Shown: one piece after another, positions 25,473 through 36,208 of the stretch | Layout of the letters: each line of letters opens with the position of its first letter | Position numbering within the stretch: position 1 is the stretch's first letter | Origin: Bog-532 sp963828445 | GTDB taxonomy: Bacteria > Actinomycetota > Actinomycetes > Streptosporangiales > Streptosporangiaceae | Assembly (NCBI GenBank): GCA_963828445.1 | Contig: CAWHFP010000005.1 | Span: 248,001 to 312,000, forward strand | DNA length: 64,000 nucleotides | Direction: 5' to 3' | Program-made: the position numbers and the translations under genes | Notes under the pieces: model-generated | Databases searched by the model: none | What the model saw: only the letters and a program-made list of their open reading frames with translations | What the model was told of the DNA's origin: nothing

Positions 25473-25861
25473 GGGCCGCCTTCGGCCAGGGCCGGGAACG
25501 GCACCGGCGCGACGCTCGTGCCGAGCATGGCCATGGCCGCCTCCAGGGACCGGGCGGTGCGCGTACCGTCCAGCCGAAGTCCCATCTCCACCAGGGTAAT
25601 GGCCACCGCGGGCTTGATGCCGGCCACGACCGTGCTCGCGCCGAGCAGGGAGCAGTCGGCCGCGATCTCGGTCAGCACCCGGCCCAGGTAGGAGTCGACG
25701 ATGGCGACCCCGGACACGTCCAGGACGACGCCGGTGATCCCCCCGGACGAGACAGCGTCGCCGACGTCGTGGCGCAGGGCCACGGCGACGGCATCGGCCA
25801 GGTCGCCCTGAACGCTGACGATCAGGACCGGCCCGAGGCGCAGAATCGGGATGCGGTCCAC
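25469..25861 (-). CDS. rsbS: Stressosome scaffold protein RsbS (STAS)
   Basis: 130-aa single STAS domain. The phosphorylation segment is VAIVDSYLGRVL, with Ser in the position phosphorylated by RsbT, after the typical GVVLDVSG strand. It starts MDRIPILRLGPVLIVSVQGD, characteristic of RsbS. It begins one base after the rsbR stop, and its stop overlaps rsbT. A Pro-rich tail follows the domain. Confidence 0.9.
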   Translation of the reverse strand: MDRIPILRLGPVLIVSVQGDLADAVAVALRHDVGDAVSSGGITGVVLDVSGVAIVDSYLGRVLTEIAADCSLLGASTVVAGIKPAVAITLVEMGLRLDGTRTARSLEAAMAMLGTSVAPVPFPALAEGGP

Positions 25862-25862
25862 G

Positions 25863-26711
25863 TCAGCCGCCGGCTCCCAGCGTGACCCCGGTCCGGGCCA
25901 GCCCGTACTTCAGCGCGTCGGACAAGGTGGCGCGGGTGGTGATCTCCCGCAGGTCGATGCCCAGGTGCACGATGGTCTGCGCGATCTGCGGGCGGATGCC
26001 GCTGATCACGCACTCGGCCCCCATCAGCTGAACGGCCATGGCCGTCTTCATCAGGTGCTGCGCGACCAGGGTGTCGACCATGGGCACACCGGTGATGTCC
26101 AGGATGGCCACGGCGGCCTGCTCGTCCACGATGCCGGACAGCAGGCTCTCCATCACCACCTGGCTGCGCACACTGTCCAGGGTCCCGATCAGCGGGACCG
26201 CGACGATGCCCTCCCACAGCCGGATGACCGGAGTGGAGATCTCCATCAGCTCCATCCGCTGGCGGGCGACCACCTCGTCGCTCTCGCCGAGCAGGACGAC
26301 CATCGCGACCACCCGCAACGACCCGATGAGCTCGGTCATCGCGACCAGTTCGGCGGGCACCGTGACCGCGCCCGGGTGGCCGTCGAAGATCGCGGTCACC
26401 GGCTGCCGGAGCTGCCCGATCTCGTCCAGCACCTGCTGGAGGTCGCCGCCGGAGCGCAGTCGCTCGGAGGTGATGCGGGACAGCACCTCCCGGACCGCGG
26501 CGAAGCCGGGGGCCCGGAAGTCATCGGTCCGGCCGGATCTGGCCAGCTCGCCCAGGGCCTCGAGGAGCCGGCCGGCCTCGGCCATCGACTCGTCGCGCTG
26601 GCCCCCGTAGACCGTGGTGAACAGGGGAAGGTCGGCCCACCCGCGCACGATCTCGTCCTGCCGGGCCGCCAGCGTCTCCGCCACCTTGGCCGCCGCCTGC
26701 TCTGAACTCAC
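25863..26711 (-). CDS. rsbR: Stressosome sensor RsbR (RsbRD-STAS)
   Basis: 282 aa: an N-terminal four-helix RsbRD/globin-like domain (about 1-150) and a C-terminal STAS domain with VPLIGTLDSVRSQVV, LDITGVPMVDTLVAQHLM and CVISGIRPQIAQTIVHLG. The Thr of VDT is in the RsbT target position. Chosen start is GTG 26711, with GGAGG eight bases upstream; an upstream in-frame start would add 17 unlikely residues. First gene of the operon rsbR-rsbS-rsbT-HATPase/PP2C-GAF/PP2C. No sigma-B gene is present in the window, so the output is unknown. Confidence 0.88.
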   Translation of the reverse strand: MSSEQAAAKVAETLAARQDEIVRGWADLPLFTTVYGGQRDESMAEAGRLLEALGELARSGRTDDFRAPGFAAVREVLSRITSERLRSGGDLQQVLDEIGQLRQPVTAIFDGHPGAVTVPAELVAMTELIGSLRVVAMVVLLGESDEVVARQRMELMEISTPVIRLWEGIVAVPLIGTLDSVRSQVVMESLLSGIVDEQAAVAILDITGVPMVDTLVAQHLMKTAMAVQLMGAECVISGIRPQIAQTIVHLGIDLREITTRATLSDALKYGLARTGVTLGAGG

Positions 26712-26915
26712 GCCTATGTCCTCCGCTCCGGTGCGCACGGCCAGACGTTTGCCGCGCGGCAAATCTTATCGACGCGCCCGCCCTCGTGAGTGACCGTGCA
26801 AGTGATTCGTCCGCTATTGTGACCGGCCCGTGGCCGGGCCGGCCCCGGCTCGTGGCCCGGGCCAGCGTCCTAAGCTGGTGGAGACCACGAACAACCGGTG
26901 AGGAAACCTGCCCCC

Positions 26916-28563
<1,648 letters not shown>

Positions 28564-28634
28564 ATCGTGCCCCGCTCGTCACCTAATTCCCATTGAACTC
28601 TGACCGGTTACCAAGGGACCAAGGGGCTGATCCC

Positions 28635-30816
28635 GTGTATCGTCCGGCTATGCACGCTATGGCGGGCACGGGGCGCGTCATCGCGGGGCGCTACCGCCTG
28701 AAAGAGCCCATCGGGCGGGGCGCGATGGGCACGGTGTGGCGCGGCTGGGACGAGATTCTGGACCGCGAGGTCGCCGTCAAGGAGCTCCGCATCACCGAGG
28801 GGCTACCCGAGGAAGAGCGGGCCAAGGCCTATCAGCGGACCCACCGCGAGGCGCGGACCGCGGCCCGGCTCAGCCATCCCGGGCTGGTCACCGTGTTCGA
28901 CGTGGCCGAGGAAGACGGCCGCCCGTGGATCGTGATGGAGCTGGTCCACGCCGAGTCGCTGGACCAGATCATCGCCAAGTCGGGGCCGCTGCCGCCGCCC
29001 AAGGCCGCCGACGCCGGCCGCCAGCTGCTGTCCGCGCTGGCCACCGCGCACGCGGCGGGCGTGCTGCACCGGGACGTCAAGCCGAGCAACGTGATGCTGG
29101 CCGACAGTGGCCGGGCCGTGCTGACCGACTTCGGGATCGCCACCTTCGAGGGCGACTCCCGGCTGACCCAGACCGGGATGGTCATGGGGTCCCCGGGCTT
29201 CACCGCCCCCGAGCGCATCCAGGGCAACTCGGCCACCCCCGCCTCGGACCTGTGGTCGCTGGGGGCCACGCTGTACGCGGCGGTCGAAGGCCACGGGCCG
29301 TTCGACCAGGCCGGCGGGGCCATCACCACCATGTCGGCCATCATCAACAACGAGCCGCCCACGGCGCCGGCCGCGGCCGGGCTGGGCCGGGTCATCGACG
29401 CCCTGCTGCGCCGCAACCCGGCCGAGCGGCCGGACGCGGCCACCGCGGCCCGGATGCTGGGCGCGCTCGGGCCGCTGCCGGACGGACCGGGCAGTACTTA
29501 CACCCCGACGGCCACCTCGTATCCGCCGGTGCTGCCGCGCCAGCCGGAGGCTCCGCCCGCGGGGCCGGCGGCGGGAGCCGCGGTCGGATCGGGAGCTGGG
29601 TCCGCGGCGGGCGGGAGTGGGCCGGACGCCGGCGGCGCCGAGGCCGTCCTGGACGCCAGCGCCGGGTCCGGGGCCGGGGCCGGGGCGGCCACGGTGACGC
29701 CGGAGGCGGCTGGGCCCGGCGAGGCCAGTGGGGCTGGAGGGCCAGCTGGGGCTGCTGGGGCCGGAGTTGTTGTTGGGGCCGGTGAGGCTGCCGGGTCTGC
29801 GCGTTGCTGGAGGTGCTGCCGGGCCTGCCGTTGCGGGAGGTGCCGGCGGGGCTGGAGGTGCTGGCGGGGCGGCTGAGTCTGGTGTGGTGCCGGGTACCTC
29901 GGTTGACCTGCCCGCTCAGGAAGAGCAGACGATTCCGTCGCTGCAGCCCGGGGCGGGCCAGCTCACCGACCGGTCGCCGGCCCCGCCGCCTCAGCCCGCG
30001 CGGCCGGCCCCGCCGCCGCTGCCGATGGGTCCGGCCCACGCGCCGCCGCTGGCGTCCCAGGTGCCGCCGATGCCGTCGCAGGTCCGGCCGGCGGCCATGA
30101 CCGGCCCAGGACGGCGCGACCGGCACACCCTGCGCGCCGTCCTGATCGCCGCGGCCGTGGTCATCGTGGCGGGGGCGGTGGCCGGGGTGCTGCTGGCCCT
30201 GCGCGGGCACGGCCACGGATCGGGCAGCCAGCAGGCCGGCCAGTCCAACGCCGGCACCTCCGCCGGCGGCACGGCCGCCCGCGATCCGCGCACCCCGGCC
30301 GCGGCCGCGGCCGGGACGGCCAGCGACGGCCCGCTGCCGGCCGGGTGGACGTGGTACACCGCGCCGGCCTCGTCCATGGGCACCAGCGCCGGGTTCAAGC
30401 TGGCCATCCCGGACGGCTGGCAGCCCGCCCGGGAGTCCAGCGGGCGGGGCTACGTCTTCGAGGCGCCCAGCGGGGGCACGCTGCTGCAGGTCGACCTGAC
30501 CCCGCACACCTTCGCCGACATGGTGAAGGAGGCGCACTACCTGGCGGGGGAAGCCCCCAAGCAGGGCAAGTTCCCCGGCTACGCCGACCAGGTGATCCGG
30601 GCCACGCCGGTTCGCGGCCAGGCCGGGGCGTCGTGGGGCTTCACCTGGCAGGACTCCAAGGTCGGTGAGATCCGGTCGCTGGACCTGATGTACATCGCCC
30701 AGACGTCGGGCGGCCCCCAGTCCTACGCGCTGTACATGACCTCACCGGCCCCGACCTTCAACAGCTACCTGCACGACTTCACCGAGGAGATGCGGACCTT
30801 CCGGCCCCTGTCCTGA
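28635..30816 (+). CDS. Membrane Ser/Thr protein kinase (PknB-type), frameshifted
   Basis: About 726 aa. Kinase domain first: Gly loop GRGAMGTVWRGWD, VAVKELR, catalytic HRDVKPSN, DFGIATFEG, APERIQG, SDLWSLGATLY. Then a long Gly/Ala/Pro-rich linker, one membrane helix (near 30135-30205, LIAAAVVIVAGAVAGVLLAL) and an extracellular domain ending FTEEMRTFRPLS. The frame changes near 29800-29803 inside the Gly/Ala linker; removing one base of GCGC keeps both the repeat style and the downstream domain. GTG 28635 has AAGGGG upstream; ATG 28650 is an alternative. Ligand unknown. Confidence 0.85.
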
Positions 30817-30834
30817 CCGCGTTGGCGACCGGGT

Positions 30835-31252
30835 TCAGTACCAGCCCTTGGCCTGCTCGTGGCTTTCCGCGGCGCACGGTGACCCGTAGGTGTCCTTGAT
30901 GTAGGTCAGGCCCCACTTGATCTGGGTGGCCGCGTCCGACTTCCAGTCCGGGCCCGCGCTGGCCATCTTCGACCCCGGGGTCGGCCTGCGGGATCCCGTA
31001 GGCCCCGGTGGACGGGTTGGTCGCGGTCACGTTCCAGCCGCTCTCGTGCTGCCACAGCGGCTCCAGGCAGGAGAACTGGCTGGACGACCAGCCGAACGAC
31101 GCCAGCATGGACTTGGCGACCGATTCCGGGGAGCCGGAGCCGGCCGGGGCCGCGCTGGCCGAGGCCGCGCTGGCCACGGTGAGCGCGCCCGCCAGGGCGG
31201 CGACCGTGAGCTTGTTCCGATTCCGGGTGATGATGAGCCGGTCCCGCGACAA
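30835..31252 (-). CDS. Secreted transglycosylase-like protein, frameshifted
   Basis: About 138 aa: signal peptide (KLTVAALAGALTVASAASA) and a small lysozyme-like/SLT domain with LEPLWQHESGWNV, the catalytic Glu in HESGW, and GAYGIPQA. The frame changes in CCCCGGGG at 30973-30980; removing one base continues as SKMASAGPDW, ATQIKWGLTYIKDTYGSPC and ends at 30835. This matches the paralogue at 31864-32574 almost motif by motif. TTG 31252 is the start: it has AAGGG just upstream, and the paralogue starts the same way. Family members cleave or remodel peptidoglycan in resuscitation or growth. Confidence 0.82.
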
Positions 31253-31469
31253 GGTGACCCTTCAGCTGGTCACGCGCGGCCGGGCTCGGCTCGCGGCGCG
31301 ACTTCCTTCGCCCCTGGGGTGCCCGGGCCGCCGCGATGGGCGGCCGGGCGATCGCTCGTGGACATGGCGCGGGGCAGGGCACCGGCCGCGCGGAGCGGCC
31401 ATCCTCGAGCAGGGCGCTGACGACCATCCACCATGCCGGATGAATGAAGCGACCATGACCAGAATCAAC

Positions 31470-31485
31470 AGTGATCTGGATCACA
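31470..31485 (-). promoter_or_regulatory. Crp-like site upstream of transglycosylase gene
   Basis: AGTGATCTGGATCACA matches TGTGA-N6-TCACA in nine of ten positions. It is 218 bases upstream of the TTG at 31252. A perfect site lies upstream of the paralogue (32830-32845). The flanking stretch 31500-31740 is much richer in A+T than the rest of the window and contains no gene I can support. Confidence 0.55.
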
Positions 31486-31815
31486 TGCACGGTATTCAGC
31501 GGTCATTCCAGCGCGCCCTCGGGCCTCCGGCCTGCGGAAACATTACTCTTTTGCCGTCTGGCCCTTATTACGGAGCAATCACACGCGGGCCATGCCCATT
31601 ACCCCGCGAAGCTCAATATTTTTATCGAAGGTCTTTGAGTGCTTCTTTCGGCCATTACCAATGGTACCGGTAATATTAAACGCAAAGTAGCGTATCAAAC
31701 TCAAAGAGTAATCTTACGAAAATGTGACGGCCGGGCGGAAAACCGGGCACGAGGGGACAGCACGGTATATCGCCCATTCGATACGGGCGGCAGGCCGGAC
31801 ACCGGTCCGTCCAGG

Positions 31816-31835
31816 CCCGGGCTCAGCGGCCCGGG
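31816..31835 (-). terminator. Short GC hairpin after transglycosylase gene
   Basis: CCCGGGC (31816-31822), six-base loop, GCCCGGG (31829-31835), about 30 bases beyond the stop at 31864 of the minus-strand gene. There is no T-run. Confidence 0.4.
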
Positions 31836-31863
31836 GTTCAATCCGGACCAGCACCGGGCCGGT

Positions 31864-32574
31864 TTAGTAATAGTTGTTGGCTTCCTCGAAATCCCAGGCG
31901 GCGCAGGGCGAGCCGTAAACGTCCTTGATGTAACCGAGCCCCCACTTGATCTGGGTGGCCGGATTCGTCAGGTAATCGGACCCGGCGCTGGCCATCTTCG
32001 ACGCGGGCAGCGACTGCGGAATGCCGTAGGCACCGCTCGGATTCTCGGCGTCATAACGCCAGCCGCTTTCCCGGTTCCACAGGCTCTCCAGGCAGCTCAT
32101 CTGCGACGTGGAGAAGCCGAAGTCGCCCAGCATGTTGTAGGCGATCGACTGGGCCGTGCCCGGGTCCGGGGCGGCCACCGGCGGCGGGGCGCTGCCTCCC
32201 GAGGTCGAGCTGGACGAGCTGGACGAGCTCGACGAGCTGCTGCTGGACGAGGCCTCACTGGCCTTGACCACGGAAGATGGCGTGACGACCTTGGCCTTGG
32301 CCACCACCGTGACCGTACGTGAGGCCTGGCTCATGACCACCGCCTGCTGGTGCTCCTGCTGGAGCAGAGCGACGGTCTTGGTGTTGGTGATGGCTTCCAG
32401 GCCGGCGGCCGCGCCTGAGGCACCCGAGGAAGAAGGGCCCATCATCCAGGCGGCTGCGGAAACGCCCCCCACCGCGATTGCCGCAACGACTGCTGCCGGA
32501 AGAATGACCCCGCTACGGCGAATAAAGCGATTAGTTCGCCGCCCACTTCGGGCACCTGTCCGGTGTCGTGACAA
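31864..32574 (-). CDS. Secreted transglycosylase-like protein with Ser linker
   Basis: 236 aa. N-terminal basic segment and hydrophobic helix (SGVILPAAVVAAIAVGGVSA), an alpha-helical region with LQQEHQQAVV, a linker of about 15 consecutive Ser (32200-32245), and the C-terminal domain LESLWNRESGWRYD, GAYGIPQSLPASKMASAG, IKWGLGYIKDVYGSPCAAW. The Glu of RESGW is the expected catalytic acid. TTG 32574 is preferred because GAAAGGA lies six bases upstream and the paralogue at 30835 also starts with TTG in TTGTC(A/G)CG. Likely a wall-associated muralytic enzyme, anchored or released. Confidence 0.85.
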   Translation of the reverse strand: MSRHRTGARSGRRTNRFIRRSGVILPAAVVAAIAVGGVSAAAWMMGPSSSGASGAAAGLEAITNTKTVALLQQEHQQAVVMSQASRTVTVVAKAKVVTPSSVVKASEASSSSSSSSSSSSSSSTSGGSAPPPVAAPDPGTAQSIAYNMLGDFGFSTSQMSCLESLWNRESGWRYDAENPSGAYGIPQSLPASKMASAGSDYLTNPATQIKWGLGYIKDVYGSPCAAWDFEEANNYY

Positions 32575-32829
32575 GGCAATCCTTTCATCAGCCAAGTGCA
32601 CCGAACGGGTCCGTCCGGGCACATAGACCGCTGCGGTTGCACAAGGCAGCGAATCTGAAGGTCAAGCACTTTCCCGGCTGAATGAACGTCAAATGCGAAT
32701 GACGTAGCGCATTGACTACAGCGGGATTGCGTAAGGAGCACTTACCGTCGGCGACCTAGACTGCCAGAAAAGGGGGTGGGGTCCGCAACCGATTCGCCGA
32801 GGTTCCTCGGCGAGGTTGACCGGCAGTGC

Positions 32830-32845
32830 TGTGACCTTAGTCACA
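32830..32845. promoter_or_regulatory. Perfect Crp consensus site
   Basis: TGTGACCTTAGTCACA, an exact TGTGA-N6-TCACA. It lies between the divergent transglycosylase gene (256 bases from its TTG) and the CoA-transferase gene (66 bases from its ATG), so either may be the target. The paralogous transglycosylase also has a near match upstream, which favours that gene. Crp control of resuscitation-type muralytic genes is known in mycobacteria. Confidence 0.75.
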
Positions 32846-32910
32846 TCTCACTGACGGTGTTTTCATCACCACCAATCGCGATATTTCCACCCGTAACAGG
32901 AGGGCGCCCG

Positions 32911-34104
32911 ATGACGGACAGCAGTGCGACCGCGGCCGGCGGCCAGCGAAGCGAATTGCCGCTGCGGGGCCTGCTGGTGGTGGCGCTGGAACAGGCGGTC
33001 GCGGCTCCGTTCGCCACCCGGCAGCTGGCCGACCTGGGGGCGCGGGTCATCAAGGTGGAACGCCGCGGCGCCGGAGACTTCGCCCGCGGCTACGACCGGT
33101 CGGTGCACGGCCAGTCCAGCTACTTCGTCTGGCTCAACCGGGGCAAGGAAAGCCTGGAACTGGACGTCAAGGAGCCCGGCGACCGGGCCGTGCTGACCGC
33201 GCTGCTGGCCCGGGCCGACGTGTTCGTGCAGAACCTGGCCCCCGGCGCGGCCGGGCGGCTGGGGCTGGGCGCCGAGGCGCTGCGCGCGCGCCACCCGGCC
33301 CTGATCACCTGCTCGGTGTCCGGCTACGGCGACCAGGGCCCGTACCGCAGCAAGAAGGCCTACGACCTGCTGGTCCAGTGCGAGGCCGGCCTGCTGTCGG
33401 TGACCGGCGGCCCGGACGCCCCGGCCAAGGCGGGCATCTCGGTGGCCGACATCGCGGCCGGCATGTACGCCTTCAGCGGCATCCTGACCGCGCTGTACGA
33501 ACGGGAGCGCACCGGCCAGGGCACCAACGTGGACGTGTCCATGCTGGAGGCGCTGGGCGAGTGGATGAGCCAGCCGGTCAACTTCACCGTCTACGGCCAG
33601 CACCCGGCCCGGCGGACCGGGGCCCGGCACACGTCGATCTCCCCCTACGGGCCGTACACCGTGGCCGGCGGCGGGCAGGTGTTCATCGGCATCCAGAACG
33701 AGCGCGAGTGGGCCGTGCTGTGCCAGCAGATCCTGGGCCGCCCCGAGCTGATCACGGACGAGCGGTTCGCCACCAACGTCGACCGGGTCGCCCACGACAC
33801 CGAGCTGACCGCGATCATCGAGGCCGCCCTGGCCGGGTTCCCGGCCGACCGGCTCACCGACCGGCTCGACCAGGCCGGGATCGCCAACGCCCGGCTGCGC
33901 ACGCCCCAGGAGTTCGCCGAGCACCCGCAGCTGGCGGCCCGGGACCGCTGGCGCGAGGTGGACACGCCGGGCGGGCCGGTCCGGGCCCTGCTGCCGCCGG
34001 TCACGGTGCCGGGCCGGGAGCCGCTGATGGGCCCGGTGCCCGCGCTGGGCCAGCACAACGAGGCCATCCGGGCCGAGCTGGGCCTTCCCCGCGACCGAGA
34101 CTGA
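32911..34104 (+). CDS. Class III CoA-transferase (CaiB/BaiF family)
   Basis: 397-aa CoA-transferase moving CoA between carboxylic acids. It shows the family N-terminus LRGLLVVALEQAVAAPFATR, ADLGARVIKVER, LNRGKESLELDVK, and the catalytic Asp in KKAYDLLVQCEAGL. Complete to PALGQHNEAIRAELGL. ATG 32911 has AGGAGGG upstream. It precedes the aromatic catabolic genes, and may activate an acid for that pathway, but none of the four GntR operators is in front of it. A half-site AAACTGCA lies downstream at 34163. Confidence 0.88.
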   Translation: MTDSSATAAGGQRSELPLRGLLVVALEQAVAAPFATRQLADLGARVIKVERRGAGDFARGYDRSVHGQSSYFVWLNRGKESLELDVKEPGDRAVLTALLARADVFVQNLAPGAAGRLGLGAEALRARHPALITCSVSGYGDQGPYRSKKAYDLLVQCEAGLLSVTGGPDAPAKAGISVADIAAGMYAFSGILTALYERERTGQGTNVDVSMLEALGEWMSQPVNFTVYGQHPARRTGARHTSISPYGPYTVAGGGQVFIGIQNEREWAVLCQQILGRPELITDERFATNVDRVAHDTELTAIIEAALAGFPADRLTDRLDQAGIANARLRTPQEFAEHPQLAARDRWREVDTPGGPVRALLPPVTVPGREPLMGPVPALGQHNEAIRAELGLPRDRD

Positions 34105-34195
34105 CGGCCCCTCCCCTTCCCCTGGACTGAGACTGACCACCCCTCCCCTTCCCCTCGCCGGCAAACTGCACCCTCTCCCCTTCCACTCCCCTGCC

Positions 34196-34211
34196 AAACT
34201 GCATACAGTTT
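34196..34211. promoter_or_regulatory. GntR operator A (acetaldehyde dehydrogenase operon)
   Basis: AAACTGCATACAGTTT, a perfect 16-bp match to operators B and D. It lies 20 bases before the ATG at 34232, just ahead of the GAGGAGG ribosome binding site. A half-site AAACTGCA is at 34163-34170. Confidence 0.85.
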
Positions 34212-34231
34212 GAGGGGAACGAGGAGGGCGA

Positions 34232-35137
34232 ATGAGCAAGGCGACGGCGGCCATTGTCGGGCCGGGCAACATCGGCACCGACCTGCTGGCCAAGCTGCGG
34301 CGCAGCGAGCACGTCGAGGTCCGCTACATGGTCGGGGTCGACCCGGACTCCGACGGACTGCGGCGGGCCCGCAAACTCGGGCTGGAGGCCTCGGCGGGCG
34401 GCGTGGACTGGCTGCTGGCCCGGGACGAACAGCCGGACCTGGTGTTCGAGGCCACCTCGGCCCGGGCCCACCAGGCCAACGCCCCGCGCTTTGCGGCCGC
34501 GGGCATCCAGGCCGTGGACCTGACCCCGGCCGCGGTCGGACCGCTGGTCTGCCCGGCGGTCAACCTGGACCAGCACCGCGCCGCCCCCAACCTCAACATG
34601 ATCACCTGCGGCGGCCAGGCCACCATCCCGCTGGTGCACGCGGTGTCCCGGGTGACCCCGGTGCCGTACGCGGAGATCGTGGCCTCGATCGCGTCGCGTT
34701 CGGCCGGGCCGGGGACCCGGGCCAACATCGACGAGTTCACCGTGACCACGGCCCGGGCCATCGAGCAGGTCGGCGGGGCCGGCCGGGGCAAGGCGATCAT
34801 CGTCCTCAACCCGGTCGACCCGCCCATGATCATGCGGGACACGGTGTTCTGCGCCATCTCCCCCGACGCCGACCAGGCCGCGATCGCCGAGTCGGTGCTG
34901 GCCATGACGGCCGAGGTGGCCCGCTACGTGCCCGGCTACACGCTGCGGGCCGAGCCGCAGTTCGACCCGCCTAACGACACCTGGCCCGGCTGGGCCCGGG
35001 TGGCGCTGTTCCTGGAGGTCCGCGGCAACGGCGACTACCTGCCGCCCTGGGCCGGCAACCTGGACATCATGACCGCGGCCGCGGCCCGGGTCGGCGACCT
35101 GCTGGCCACTTCGGCCCGCACGGGGGTGACGGCATGA
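34232..35137 (+). CDS. Acylating acetaldehyde dehydrogenase (MhpF/BphJ type)
   Basis: 301 aa. Oxidises acetaldehyde to acetyl-CoA with NAD and CoA, at the end of the meta-cleavage pathway. Rossmann start AAIVGPGNIGTDLLAKL, VGVDPDSDG, and the catalytic Cys in NMITCGGQATIP; normal length. ATG 34232 has GAGGAGG upstream. It overlaps the aldolase gene by four bases (ATGA), as expected since the two enzymes form a channelling complex. Controlled by operator A. Confidence 0.93.
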   Translation: MSKATAAIVGPGNIGTDLLAKLRRSEHVEVRYMVGVDPDSDGLRRARKLGLEASAGGVDWLLARDEQPDLVFEATSARAHQANAPRFAAAGIQAVDLTPAAVGPLVCPAVNLDQHRAAPNLNMITCGGQATIPLVHAVSRVTPVPYAEIVASIASRSAGPGTRANIDEFTVTTARAIEQVGGAGRGKAIIVLNPVDPPMIMRDTVFCAISPDADQAAIAESVLAMTAEVARYVPGYTLRAEPQFDPPNDTWPGWARVALFLEVRGNGDYLPPWAGNLDIMTAAAARVGDLLATSARTGVTA

Positions 35138-36208
35138 CCGATCAGGTTCGTATTACCGACTCGACGCTGCGGGACGGGTCGCACGCCATGCGGCACCAGT
35201 TCACCGAGGGCCAGGTCCGCGCGGTGGTGTCCGCGCTGGACGGGGCCGGGGTCGAGGTCATCGAGGTCTCGCACGGCGACGGGCTGGGCGGTTCCTCGTT
35301 CAACTACGGGTTCTCCGGCACCGACGAGATCCAGCTCATCCGGGCGGCGGTGGACGAGGCGACCGCGGCCCGCATCGCCGTGCTGCTGCTGCCGGGCGTG
35401 GGCACGGTGGCCGACCTGAAGAACGCGCAGGCGGCCGGGGCCACGGTGGCCCGCATCGCCACCCACTGCACCGAGGCCGACGTGTCCGTCCAGCACTTCG
35501 GGGCCGCCCGCGACCTGGGCATGGAGACGGTCGGCTTCCTGATGCTGGCCCACCGGCTGGAGCCGGCCGAGCTGGCCCGGCAGGCCCGGATCATGGTCGA
35601 CGCGGGGGCCCAGTGCGTGTACGTGGTGGACTCGGCCGGGGCGCTGGTCCTGGCCGGGGCCCAGACCCGGGTGCAGGCCCTGATCGACGAGATCGGCGGC
35701 CAGGCCCAGGTCGGGTTCCACGGTCACCAGAACCTCTCGCTGGGGGTGGCCAACTCGGTGCTGGCCGTCCAGGCCGGAGCGGCCCAGATCGACGGGGCCC
35801 TCTGCGCCCTGGGTGCGGGGGCCGGGAACGCTCCGACGGAAGTCCTGGCCGCGACCTTCGATCGAATGGGGGTGCGTACCGGCGTGGACGTGCCCGGGGT
35901 GCTGGCCGCGGCCGAAGAGGTGGTCGTCGCCATTTATTGTGCGGCGGCCGTGGATGGACCGGTCCTCGATCGTGCAGGGCTACGCCGGGGTGTACTCCTC
36001 GTTCCTGCTGCACGCCCAGCGAGCGGCCGAGCGCTACGGCGTGCCCGCCCACGCCATCCTGGAAAAGGTGGGCGAGGCCGGGTACGTCGGCGGCCAGGAG
36101 GACATGATCATCGACGTGGCCCTGGCCCTCCGCGAGGAGCGTGAACTCGCTGGTCAGGACGGCACTGGCCGGCCAGAGTGTCGAGTAGAGCCTAAAATCG
36201 GGGCATGA
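35134..36208 (+). CDS. 4-Hydroxy-2-oxovalerate aldolase (MhpE/BphI type), frameshifted
   Basis: About 357 aa. Cleaves 4-hydroxy-2-oxovalerate to pyruvate and acetaldehyde. HMGL-like barrel with ITDSTLRDGSHAMRHQ, VEVIEVSHGDGLGGSSFNYG, VYVVDSAGAL and the metal-binding VGFHGHQNLSLGVAN. The frame changes at about 35922-35929; removing one base gives VVAPFIVRRPWMDR and continues with SIVQGYAGVYSSFLLHA to the end. The stop overlaps the TetR ATG at 36205. The break is probably a sequencing error since everything after it is conserved. Confidence 0.9.

Noticed and set aside
31253..31470. Riboswitch in the leader of the first transglycosylase gene
   Set aside because: I found only a short GTGACC/GGTCAC hairpin over the ribosome binding site and no match to a known class by eye.
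32195..32250. Asp/Glu/Leu repeat on the plus strand (ELDELDELDELL)
   Set aside because: It is the antisense of the poly-Ser linker of the minus-strand transglycosylase gene.
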